From: an uncultured Muribaculaceae bacterium
GTDB lineage: Bacteria; Bacteroidota; Bacteroidia; Bacteroidales; Muribaculaceae
NCBI GenBank assembly: GCA_910579845.1
Contig: CAJTWL010000002.1
Span: 62,001-126,000 of the forward strand
Direction: 5' to 3'
DNA length: 64,000 nucleotides
Shown here: one piece after another, positions 45,325 through 53,460 of the stretch
Position numbering within the stretch: position 1 is the stretch's first letter
Layout of the letters: every line of letters begins with the position of its first letter
The notes under the pieces: generated by a model
Seen by the model: only the letters and a program-made list of their open reading frames with translations
Told to the model about the DNA's origin: nothing
The model's database searches: none
Position numbers and translations under genes: made by a program

Positions 45325-46569
45325 TTAGTATTTTTTAAGATTGAATTCACACCGGTTCTGGCATGAAAAGGATATTATCCGCAATCTGTAAGTGCAAATG
45401 AAATAAAAGCAAGTTATGAGTATTCCCGGGAACAACTGGTCGTGAAATTGCCCGAAGAGCCACCACTGCATTGCCGAAAGAATAACCAATATCAGAGAAT
45501 AATTCACTCCCGACAGGCAGAATCTCCAGAAGGAAGGTAAATTTAACCGGAAGCCTCCGAATCCAAGCCATAGACAAATCAGCATATAGACCACAAACGA
45601 TAAGGCGAGCGACCAATAGCCCACTCGATTTTTTTCATGACGCAACACTTCCAGCGCATTCAGAAGTATATATGGTCCCGCCATGCTTCCCTGGTAAGTG
45701 TCATGGAAATCCGAAACCGTAAAGTCTCCTATAATTATCGTCTTATCGCGTGCGAGTTCCCTTATATCGTTTTCATCATAGACATCAAGGAGATCTGTAC
45801 CAAGATTATAGAAATATTTTTCTCCCGAATCATCATAGGATCCGGAAGGATGTATATCGAGAGGAAGGATCATGCAGTCCATATTGCGCCATGAATCCTT
45901 TGTACCGCCTGAATACATTCTTTTATATTTGGTCACCAAAGACTCCTCCCCTTTGTGAACGAACGGAAATTTCACCATATTACTTTCCAACATAGACACA
46001 GCATAAGATGACATAGCCATTTTCGCACTGTCTATTCTGCTCCCCTCCTGAGACACAAGTATACGAGGCATGGAATTGATTCTTGTAAAAAGAGCCGAAT
46101 CAGATTCCGTTTCCAAAGCATCATCGAAAGCGATATCAAGTATAATGCCTTTGTAGCCCGGATCGTCCGCAAGTACCTCCAACAGACGGTTGAGCTTAAA
46201 TCTGTCGGTGATGTCTATATTCCCAGCCGGCACTCCCATCTCATCGCTGATATCGGTTAGCATGCGGTCGTATCCTATGTTTATCAAAAGATAATCATCT
46301 GGGATTGTCCCATCATTATTTTCAAATATCCGTGAGACAAGATTCATATATTTGAGAGTGCCCTCCTCACCGCCTACAGATTGCGGACTGTCATCGGCAA
46401 CGCACACCGCCACGATAATCAAAAAAGAGAACAAAACGCTGTTGACTATTATTCCTGCTTTATCGCACAATAGCCACCCAAGTATTGATGCTATACGTCT
46501 CCGAGTCCTGGAAAAGACCGGCTGTACAACGTTTGCCATTCGGCGCCATATATGACTCTTTTTCTTCAA
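45325..46569 (-). CDS. CHASE2-domain membrane protein without an output domain
   Basis: A 414-residue inner-membrane protein. A basic N-terminus is followed by one transmembrane helix (about 38-56, IIVNSVLFSFLIIVAVCVAD). A periplasmic CHASE2-like domain spans about 65-310 (DDYLLINIGYDRM, GYKGIILDIAFDD, ARDKTIIIGDFTVSDFHDTYQGSMAGPYILLNA-like). Three helices close the protein (about 325-345, 352-375, 380-400). CHASE2 normally senses signals for cyclases, kinases or CHAT proteases, but no such domain follows here. Its neighbours are a secreted protein (23 nt) and, convergently, the caspase pair. It may be the sensor or membrane anchor of that system. Confidence 0.85.
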   Translation of the reverse strand: MKKKSHIWRRMANVVQPVFSRTRRRIASILGWLLCDKAGIIVNSVLFSFLIIVAVCVADDSPQSVGGEEGTLKYMNLVSRIFENNDGTIPDDYLLINIGYDRMLTDISDEMGVPAGNIDITDRFKLNRLLEVLADDPGYKGIILDIAFDDALETESDSALFTRINSMPRILVSQEGSRIDSAKMAMSSYAVSMLESNMVKFPFVHKGEESLVTKYKRMYSGGTKDSWRNMDCMILPLDIHPSGSYDDSGEKYFYNLGTDLLDVYDENDIRELARDKTIIIGDFTVSDFHDTYQGSMAGPYILLNALEVLRHEKNRVGYWSLALSFVVYMLICLWLGFGGFRLNLPSFWRFCLSGVNYSLILVILSAMQWWLFGQFHDQLFPGILITCFYFICTYRLRIISFSCQNRCEFNLKKY

Positions 46570-46768
46570 AGGGGAAATTTATGTTAGATGGGACCAAACT
46601 TCTTTCGTATGAAAGATTTACAAAATTATAAAAATTTATGAACAACCGAAGAATATTCAAGTAACTGATAAAAATAATAAACAGATTGCATCAGGAGAAA
46701 AGATCCCCGACTGCATTTAACAATTTTATGGGAAGAGGACTGCGCTATAAATCTATTACTGCAATATA

Positions 46769-46800
46769 TTTGGATATATGTGAATAAAATATTAGATTTG
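46769..46800 (+). promoter_or_regulatory. Putative promoter of the second SusC/D locus (GDPD gene)
   Basis: TTTG (46769-46772) and TAGATTTG (46793-46800) with a 20-nt spacer match the Bacteroidota consensus. The site is about 70 nt before the lipoprotein GDPD start. The remaining sequence between 46570 and 46871 holds no credible gene; it must also contain the CHASE2 promoter (a TAATTTTG lies on the minus strand at 46621-46628). Confidence 0.65.
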
Positions 46801-46871
46801 CGAGCAACATAACCCACGATTCATACAAAAGAATGTGGTTCTGTCTCAGAGATTATCCATATTTGCAACAC

Positions 46872-47825
46872 ATGAAGAAACTCCTTTTCAATTATTTTTT
46901 CATTATCCTAATGGCTACCTTGACGGGATGTGGCGAGGAAACCGTTCAAGTTACTGATGAAACGGAATCTTCCCGTAATAGCGCATCTTGCTCAGAAGGC
47001 ACAGCATTCGGCAACCAGTCCGACAACGATGCCCCACGGTCATGCGGCAACATCATAGTGGCGCACAGATGCGGAGCTAAAGAAGGCAACCTCCCTGACA
47101 ATTCTCTGGCAGCCCTGGATTACGCAATCTCGCTTGGAGTATATGCCGCGGAATGCGATATATACATAACAAAAGACAACAAGGTAATAGTGGCTCATGC
47201 CGACGGCTCAACCAAGATCAACGGCTTTTATCCCTGGGAAGCGACATTGGAGCAGATTCGCAAAAGTGGAGCTCTCAACAACGGAGAGGAAATCCCCACT
47301 CTCGACACATACATCGGACATGTTAAAGAATCCGGAGGATGTACAAGACTATGGATAGACCTGAAAATGATATCGCAGCCTTCGTCAATGCCAAAACAAA
47401 CCATCAAGGCATTTGACAAGTCGATGGAGATAATCAAAGAAATGAAAGCCGAGAAATGGGTGGAATTCATTTGCACGGCAAACGCAGAGGTAATGACACA
47501 TTGTTTCCCAATAGCCCGCGATGCCGGCATCCCTATCGGATGGATGGCAAACAAGTCCGGTTCATATTATGCGGCAAAAGGCTATGACTGGGCAAACCTT
47601 AACCTGAAATTCATGAATGACGCATCACACAGCGGAGACCGCACTCTAACCGAATTCTTCAACGCCGGGGTAAAGGTCAGCATATTCAACATCGATTCAA
47701 AAACCGACGCCGAGTACTACTTACCATACAAACATAGAATGAAAGGGGTATGCACAAATTACCCTGAGACCATGATGAAAATTTTCAACGCTCAATCCTC
47801 CGTACATGAAATCCGGGCAGACTGA
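46872..47825 (+). CDS. Glycerophosphodiester phosphodiesterase lipoprotein
   Basis: A 317-residue lipoprotein, taken from the ATG at 46872 because it starts directly with the signal peptide MKKLLFNYFF; an ATG 13 codons upstream lacks this. The lipobox is LTGC (Cys20). The catalytic set is present: His65-Arg66 in VAHRCGA, Glu94 and Asp96 in AECDIYI, and His109 in VAHADG. HRC replaces the usual HRG. It probably releases glycerol 3-phosphate from phosphodiesters at the cell surface or in the periplasm. It lies 92 nt before the small peptide and sigma factor genes of the locus. Confidence 0.92.
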   Translation: MKKLLFNYFFIILMATLTGCGEETVQVTDETESSRNSASCSEGTAFGNQSDNDAPRSCGNIIVAHRCGAKEGNLPDNSLAALDYAISLGVYAAECDIYITKDNKVIVAHADGSTKINGFYPWEATLEQIRKSGALNNGEEIPTLDTYIGHVKESGGCTRLWIDLKMISQPSSMPKQTIKAFDKSMEIIKEMKAEKWVEFICTANAEVMTHCFPIARDAGIPIGWMANKSGSYYAAKGYDWANLNLKFMNDASHSGDRTLTEFFNAGVKVSIFNIDSKTDAEYYLPYKHRMKGVCTNYPETMMKIFNAQSSVHEIRAD

Positions 47826-47853
47826 AATTTTAAGGAAGCGCTCTAAATACAAC

Positions 47854-47865
47854 CGTATCGATACG
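47854..47865. promoter_or_regulatory. 12-bp palindrome upstream of the sigma operon
   Basis: CGTATCGATACG is a perfect palindrome 53 nt before the small ORF at 47918, in the only gap between the GDPD and sigma genes. A TATAAT lies at 47886-47891. It could be an operator for a dimeric regulator; chance is also possible for a 12-mer. Confidence 0.3.
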
Positions 47866-47917
47866 TTTGTGACAAATATATACGGTATAATCTATAACTT
47901 ACTAACACTATGAACTC

Positions 47918-48040
47918 ATGAAAAGTAAATTTAAATTATATGTAACAGCGTTGGTTTTTGGTTTGTACCTGGGGGCGGCTATCGCCTTGGCCGCCTCCTC
48001 AACGAAATCTTTGATTATTGATATTGTCTCTATTACATAA
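47918..48040 (+). CDS. Small 40-residue hydrophobic peptide upstream of the ECF sigma gene
   Basis: ATG at 47918 opens a 40-codon frame ending in TAA at 48038-48040, 3 nt before the sigma factor start. It begins MKSKFKLYVTALVFGLYLG and continues with an Ala-rich hydrophobic stretch (AAIALAA) and a polar tail. It looks like a signal peptide or a single membrane helix. A four-codon frame (ATG AAC TCA TGA at 47910) overlaps its start. Tight spacing suggests translational coupling to the sigma gene, either as a leader peptide or as a small membrane partner of the sigma/anti-sigma pair. Confidence 0.5.
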   Translation: MKSKFKLYVTALVFGLYLGAAIALAASSTKSLIIDIVSIT

Positions 48041-48043
48041 AGA

Positions 48044-48595
48044 ATGGAGTCTGCGTTGATCGAGGGTTTAAGGCAGGGCGATTTTGAGGCGTTCAATCAT
48101 ATCTATGATTTGTATGCCCATAAGCTTCTTGGCTATGCCATTGCCCATATAAATTCGGAATCCGAAGCTGAAGACCTTGTTCAGGAGGTATTTATATCTT
48201 TATGGAAAAACAGGCAGAGTATAAAATGTTCTATTAAGTCATACCTGTTCACAGCTTTGAAGAAGAGAATAATCTCCTCATGGAGAACTACGGTTCAAAG
48301 CCAAATGTATACAGACTATGTTGAATTGATGGAGCTGAATATTTCCGATTCCGGTATTCCTCCGATTGAATATACGGAGTTTTGCAACAAGGTTTCAGCC
48401 TTGGTCAATTCTCTTCCTGCAACCCAACGGGAGGTTATAAGGCTGTCGCGTTTCGAGAATCTGTCTTATCCGGAAATTGCTGAGCGTCTTGGGTTGACCC
48501 ATCAATCAGTAAAAAATGCCTTATCCAAGGGTCTCTCGACCCTTCGTAAGTATCTTCCATTATATCTTATCGTTATAAATCTATTGCAGAAATGA
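48044..48595 (+). CDS. ECF-type RNA polymerase sigma-70 factor
   Basis: A 183-residue sigma factor. Region 2 is seen in FNHIYDLYAHKLLGYAIAHINSESEAEDLVQEVFISLWKNR-type sequence. Region 4 is seen in LPATQREVIRLSRFENLSYPEIAERLGLTHQSVKNALSKGL. It ends in a hydrophobic tail (LPLYLIVINLL), common in this phylum. The FecR gene overlaps its end by 4 nt. It is expected to activate the SusC/D genes downstream when the transporter senses its ligand. Confidence 0.94.
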   Translation: MESALIEGLRQGDFEAFNHIYDLYAHKLLGYAIAHINSESEAEDLVQEVFISLWKNRQSIKCSIKSYLFTALKKRIISSWRTTVQSQMYTDYVELMELNISDSGIPPIEYTEFCNKVSALVNSLPATQREVIRLSRFENLSYPEIAERLGLTHQSVKNALSKGLSTLRKYLPLYLIVINLLQK

Positions 48596-49650
48596 AGGAG
48601 CTAATCAATAAATATAAGTCCGGAAGTTTGACTTCAGAGGAACTTGTGAGATTACGGGAATTGCTCGATACCGCCGATGACAAGATCTTTCGGGAAATAT
48701 TTGGAACGGAGGATACCCTTGATTCGTATGGCTGTGACAAAATGGAGGCACTGTCAAGGATGAAGAGAAACATTGACCGAACCATCATCAAGACTGAGGC
48801 ATATCGCCGTAAATCGGGGAATACATTTTTTAAAGTTGCCGCCGCAATCGCTGCTGTTGTCATCCCAGCACTTGTGATTCTGTGTATATATATCTATAAG
48901 AATCCGGCAGAAACGTGGACACCGGCAACATCCATGTGCACTGTAACCACGGGTGCGAATGAGAAATCCACTGTTATGCTCCCCGATGGATCGGAGGTTA
49001 TGATGACTGGTATGTCTCACCTCAGCTTCAATACAGCTGAAGGTCCGGCATGCCGGAGCATTGAATTTTCGGGAGAAGCATATTTCAACATCACACACGA
49101 TTCCAAACATCCTTTCCTCATAAATACTGGGAATATGATTGTGAAAGTATACGGCACGTCTTTCAGCCTGTCTGCAAGGGAGGGTTCCGAATGCTCCGGA
49201 GTTATGCTTGACAAAGGGTCTGTGGAAATAATATCATGTGAAAATAACCATATGGTAAAATTATCTCCGGGTGAAATGGCTGTTTTCAATAGGAAAGACA
49301 ACAGCATCACTGTCAATCCGATGAATGTAAGGGAAGATGAGTCCCATGCATTGACAGCTGAGACAAAGACACCGTACGGATCGGAGGAACAATCAATTGG
49401 ACCTACGGAAACGCGTCATGAGATTCCTGTCTGGGCGTTTGAAGGAATAAAGCTTAACAATGTCAGCCCTGATTCATTGATCCGTATAATAGAAAAAACA
49501 TATAACGTGAAACTGAATCCGCCGATAACCGGTGCCATCACGGATAATTTCACTGGCACTTTGCCCGACAATGACCTGAACCGCGCTTTATATATCCTCA
49601 GCAGAATCTACAGATTCGATATGCCCTTCACATTGAAAAAGGAAGAATAG
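48592..49650 (+). CDS. FecR-family anti-sigma factor
   Basis: A 352-residue inner-membrane protein. A cytoplasmic N-terminus (about 1-78) is followed by one transmembrane helix (about 79-101, FFKVAAAIAAVVIPALVILCIYI). The FecR domain comes next (about 120-225; STVMLPDGSEVMMTGMSHLSF, GEAYFNITHDSKHPFLI, VYGTSFSL). A C-terminal DUF4974-like domain ends it (FEGIKLNNVSPDSLIRIIEK). It controls the sigma factor encoded just upstream (4-nt overlap) and should receive the signal from the STN domain of the SusC protein at 50015. Confidence 0.94.
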   Translation: MKELINKYKSGSLTSEELVRLRELLDTADDKIFREIFGTEDTLDSYGCDKMEALSRMKRNIDRTIIKTEAYRRKSGNTFFKVAAAIAAVVIPALVILCIYIYKNPAETWTPATSMCTVTTGANEKSTVMLPDGSEVMMTGMSHLSFNTAEGPACRSIEFSGEAYFNITHDSKHPFLINTGNMIVKVYGTSFSLSAREGSECSGVMLDKGSVEIISCENNHMVKLSPGEMAVFNRKDNSITVNPMNVREDESHALTAETKTPYGSEEQSIGPTETRHEIPVWAFEGIKLNNVSPDSLIRIIEKTYNVKLNPPITGAITDNFTGTLPDNDLNRALYILSRIYRFDMPFTLKKEE

Positions 49651-49664
49651 CCATAAACAACTTC

Positions 49665-49853
49665 TTAGAAACTGTTTAAATTTATTTTCAGAGGATTTTG
49701 AGATGTATTTTTGAGAGGTTTTTACAAGCTGAAGAGGGAGAAACCTGACGGTTTCGACCGATGAGACTTGGTGAAAACAGCCAAAAAGACACTCAAAATG
49801 CCTGAAAGAAACACTATATAATTTTTTTCGTAATAAATTTAAACAGTTTCTTA
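49665..49853. repeat. Inverted-repeat element of about 190 bp between FecR and SusC genes
   Basis: Terminal 22-nt arms TTAGAAACTGTTTAAATTTATT (49665-49686, given in two parts: TTAGAAACTG, TTTAAATTTATT) and 49832-49853 are inverted copies with one mismatch. The interior has no coding frame. The element occupies half of the 364-nt gap; the rest (49854-50014) should hold the ECF-dependent promoter of the SusC gene. The arms carry the same core as the element at 5163-5543 and the gene-end motif seen elsewhere. A MITE-like element is the simplest reading. Confidence 0.65.
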
Positions 49854-50014
49854 ATTCCCATTTATCTGACTGGCTGGTTGTCTCTCCTCGACAAGTTTTG
49901 TAGTTTTTATTGAAAATATGTTTAAAAACATTAAAATCTGATATTACGAATGGATGTCTGATGCGACTTATAAAGTGAATAGAATTTATATTTACCTAAC
50001 ATCAGTATCCACTA

Positions 50015-53000
50015 ATGCTACAGATTTGTGAAACTCATGAATTTATAAAGAAACCCCTGCGATGGTTCTGGTTTCTTTTATTTTGCTTCACGACAATTAT
50101 ATGCGTGAATGCACAGAAAACGGAGACGCTGACATTAAACATGAAGAATGTTTCTTTGCAGCAAATTTTAAAGGAGGTCGAGGACAAGACAAAATGGGAA
50201 TTCTCATATAAGGCAACCTCCATCGACAATAAACGCATTCCCTCTTTTAATTGCACGCATGCAACTTTGCGTCAGGTTTTGGACAAGGCTTTCGCCGGCA
50301 CAAACCTTACATATGAAATCATTCCGCCAAATTCCGTTGTTATTCTGGAAAAATCCAACGGTCGTAAATTAAATGTTAAATCTTCAGCCAACACCATCAA
50401 CGGCATTGTTGTGGATAAGACCGGAGAACCATTGATAGGCGCAACCGTCATTGTTAAGGGAAGCAAGGAATTCTCTGTCACAGACCTTAATGGAAAGTTT
50501 TCCATAACGACAAAACCGGATGCGGTGCTTCAGATTTCATATGTCGGCTTTGCCCGTAAACTTGTTCCTGTAAATGGAAAGGACGATTTGCGTATCGAGC
50601 TGCTGGACGATTCCAACACTATGGACGAATTGGTAGTGGTGGGCTATGGACAGATGAAAAAAGCGGATCTTACCGGTGCTGTCGCCAATGTCACTCAGAA
50701 AGAGATGGCCATAAACCGCAACACCACAGTGGCCCAGGCTTTGCAAGGAACCATGCCGGGAGTTAACGTGACGAGAACATCCGGTGCTCCGGGCGATGAT
50801 GCTTCAATCCTGATCCGCGGAGTAACCACCATCAACGATTCTAGTCCGCTTATCATAATCGACGGTGTTCCTGATGATCTGAACTCCGTGAACACTTCCG
50901 ACATCGAAAGCATCTCGGTGCTCAAAGATGCGGCCTCCGCCTCCATCTACGGAGCCAGAGCGGCTTCAGGCGTAGTATTGGTGACTACAAAACGGGCAAA
51001 TGCCGGAAAAATGAAAGTGGAATACCAGGGATCTGTCGGTTTCGATATGGACACGGATCATCCCGATGTAGTAGACGTTCAGACCTACATGCGCCTTCGC
51101 AACGAAGAGGCGTGGAACCAGAACGGCAACCCCGACCCTTCGGTTGAAAAAAACATCTATGCCACATTCCCGAAAGAGAATATAGCCACCTGGCTTGAGA
51201 AGAACGCCGAGAATCCCGACCGTTATCCCATCACCGATTGGAGGTCTGCTATGATCCGCAAGACAGCTCCCTTCACAAAACATACCCTGAGTTTCCAAGG
51301 TGGCACAAAAAACATCCGCAGCAAACTCACAGCCAACTATGAATTCTCGGAAGGTCTTTATGACCATTATGATTACCAGCGTATAATGGTGCGCACCTCA
51401 AATTTCCTGAAGATGAACAAATGGCTGAGCGTCACTCTTGATGCCAACTATTACAACAACACCACCCACAAACCGGTGATCAACCCCCTTAAACGCTGTA
51501 TCGAACTCGACCCGAACCGCGCCTACCAAAACAGCGACGGAACTGTCGCCGTGGGACACGCCCATATCAACCCCTGGGCGCAGCTGCATTACGGCGGATT
51601 CAACAACACTTGGAAAGACAATCTCACAGCCAAAGCCTCAATCATTATCACTCCTTTAAAAGGATTGACTATAACCGGAGTGATAGCTCCAGGTTTTTAC
51701 TGGAACCGCACTAAGAAATTCTCAAAAATCGTCAACGACTATTCTTGGGACGGTATCCAGGGAACTGTCACAAGCCAGACTTCCAACGACCTCACCGAAC
51801 AGCGCAACCACCAGCGCACGCTGACCAAACAGCTTTTAGCCAACTATAACGCAACATTCAAGGAAGACCACAGCCTCAGCGCACTGCTTGGATACGAAGA
51901 CTATCACCATCGCTATGAGCCTATGTCAGGCAATACCATAGGAATGGCTGTCGATTCATATCCGTTCTTCGACAATGCCAACAAAAACAATGAGACAATC
52001 CTGGGAAAATTGACCGAAAACTCATACCGTTCCGTATTCGCCCGGGTCAATTATTCGTATGTCTCACGCTATCTTTTCCAAGCCAACTTCCGATGGGACC
52101 GCAGTTCTCGTTTCGGCAATAAATACCGTAACGGATATTTCCCCTCATTCTCGGCAGGATGGGCTATCAGCGAAGAGAAATTCATGAGAGACGTGAATCC
52201 CGCGAGCCTGAGCTTCCTGAAGCTCCGCGCTTCATACGGCACCCTCGGCAACGAGCGCATTGGTGATTACCCCTATTTCTCTACCCTCCAAATGGGGAAC
52301 TCTATTTTCGTCGACAGCAGTGGAAAACTGGTATCCGCTAATACTGGAATTGTGGCGGCATATGCAATTAGCGACATATCATGGGAAACGACTCACAGCT
52401 GGGATATCGGTCTTGACGCAAGTTTCTTCAACTCCCGTCTTTCAGTGGTGTTCGACTGGTATTGGAAAAAAACAAAAGACATGCTTCTGGCTGTCCAAAT
52501 TCCCACTTTCATGGGTGTCGACAACCCAAACCAAAACGTTGGAGACATGAATACAAAAGGCTTCGACCTGCAGCTCAACTGGCGCGACAGGATCGGAGAC
52601 TGGACATATTTCATAGGCGCAAACCTTTCGGATTACAAATCCATTATGGGCGACATAGGAGGCACTGTGCAACTTGACGACACCAACGGCTTCATTACAT
52701 GCCAAGGAGAGGAATTCCAGTCATTCTATGGTTACATCTGCGACGGCATATTCCAGACTTCCGAAGAGGTAGCGACATCACCGCTCCTCTATCCCGGTCT
52801 TACAAAACCAGGCGACCTCAAGTTCCGCGACATATCCGGAGCCGAGGGCAAAACTGACGGCACCATATCTCCCGAATACGACAGAGTTGTGCTCGGAAGC
52901 TCGCTGCCGCATTTCCTTTTCGGATTCAATCTGGGAGTTGAGTGGAAAGGGATAGAACTCAACGCTATATTCCAAGGAGTCGGCAAGCAGAATGTAAGAC

Positions 53001-53437
53001 GCACCCGCGCCATGACCACTCACACTTCCTCATATTACAACTATCCCTCGGCAAGCATGGGAAAGTACTGGAGCTATTTCAACGACAATTATTTCAACGG
53101 AGTTGACACTCAAGACATCTTCAGCACGCCTGAAGAAAGAGCCTCGGCAATATATCCCCGTCTCGACACAAAGAACTATAAGAACAATTACATGGAGATG
53201 ACCGACAAATGGATGTTCAACGGTGCATACCTACGGTGTAAGAGCATAACGCTGGCCTATAATTTCCAGAAAAAAATCCTCAAAAAGCTCCACTTGTCAA
53301 GCCTTAGAGTTTTCGCTTCCGGCTCAGATCTTTTTTGCTTCAGCCATTATCCGGACGGATGGGATCCCGAGACTAAAAACGACGGCTCTTCATATATTGC
53401 CAAATCATTCAATTTCGGTGTGAAAATAAGTTTCTAA
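50015..53437 (+). CDS. SusC/RagA-type TonB-dependent transporter
   Basis: A complete 1140-residue outer-membrane transporter. A signal peptide (about 1-34) is followed by an STN domain (about 40-112, NVSLQQILKEVEDKTKWEFSY) and a CarboxypepD_reg domain (about 128-205, NGIVVDKTGEPLIGATVIV). The TonB box and plug follow (MDELVVVGYGQMKKADLTGAV; NTSDIESISVLKDAASASIYG). A 22-strand barrel ends in the terminal KSFNFGVKISF. The STN domain implies control through the FecR/ECF pair upstream. It works with the SusD lipoprotein encoded 23 nt downstream. Given the hydrolases of the locus, its cargo is probably a phosphodiester-containing compound rather than a plain glycan; this is inference. Confidence 0.95.
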   Translation: MLQICETHEFIKKPLRWFWFLLFCFTTIICVNAQKTETLTLNMKNVSLQQILKEVEDKTKWEFSYKATSIDNKRIPSFNCTHATLRQVLDKAFAGTNLTYEIIPPNSVVILEKSNGRKLNVKSSANTINGIVVDKTGEPLIGATVIVKGSKEFSVTDLNGKFSITTKPDAVLQISYVGFARKLVPVNGKDDLRIELLDDSNTMDELVVVGYGQMKKADLTGAVANVTQKEMAINRNTTVAQALQGTMPGVNVTRTSGAPGDDASILIRGVTTINDSSPLIIIDGVPDDLNSVNTSDIESISVLKDAASASIYGARAASGVVLVTTKRANAGKMKVEYQGSVGFDMDTDHPDVVDVQTYMRLRNEEAWNQNGNPDPSVEKNIYATFPKENIATWLEKNAENPDRYPITDWRSAMIRKTAPFTKHTLSFQGGTKNIRSKLTANYEFSEGLYDHYDYQRIMVRTSNFLKMNKWLSVTLDANYYNNTTHKPVINPLKRCIELDPNRAYQNSDGTVAVGHAHINPWAQLHYGGFNNTWKDNLTAKASIIITPLKGLTITGVIAPGFYWNRTKKFSKIVNDYSWDGIQGTVTSQTSNDLTEQRNHQRTLTKQLLANYNATFKEDHSLSALLGYEDYHHRYEPMSGNTIGMAVDSYPFFDNANKNNETILGKLTENSYRSVFARVNYSYVSRYLFQANFRWDRSSRFGNKYRNGYFPSFSAGWAISEEKFMRDVNPASLSFLKLRASYGTLGNERIGDYPYFSTLQMGNSIFVDSSGKLVSANTGIVAAYAISDISWETTHSWDIGLDASFFNSRLSVVFDWYWKKTKDMLLAVQIPTFMGVDNPNQNVGDMNTKGFDLQLNWRDRIGDWTYFIGANLSDYKSIMGDIGGTVQLDDTNGFITCQGEEFQSFYGYICDGIFQTSEEVATSPLLYPGLTKPGDLKFRDISGAEGKTDGTISPEYDRVVLGSSLPHFLFGFNLGVEWKGIELNAIFQGVGKQNVRRTRAMTTHTSSYYNYPSASMGKYWSYFNDNYFNGVDTQDIFSTPEERASAIYPRLDTKNYKNNYMEMTDKWMFNGAYLRCKSITLAYNFQKKILKKLHLSSLRVFASGSDLFCFSHYPDGWDPETKNDGSSYIAKSFNFGVKISF

Positions 53438-53460
53438 TAAGTTCTTCAATATCAAAAAAA

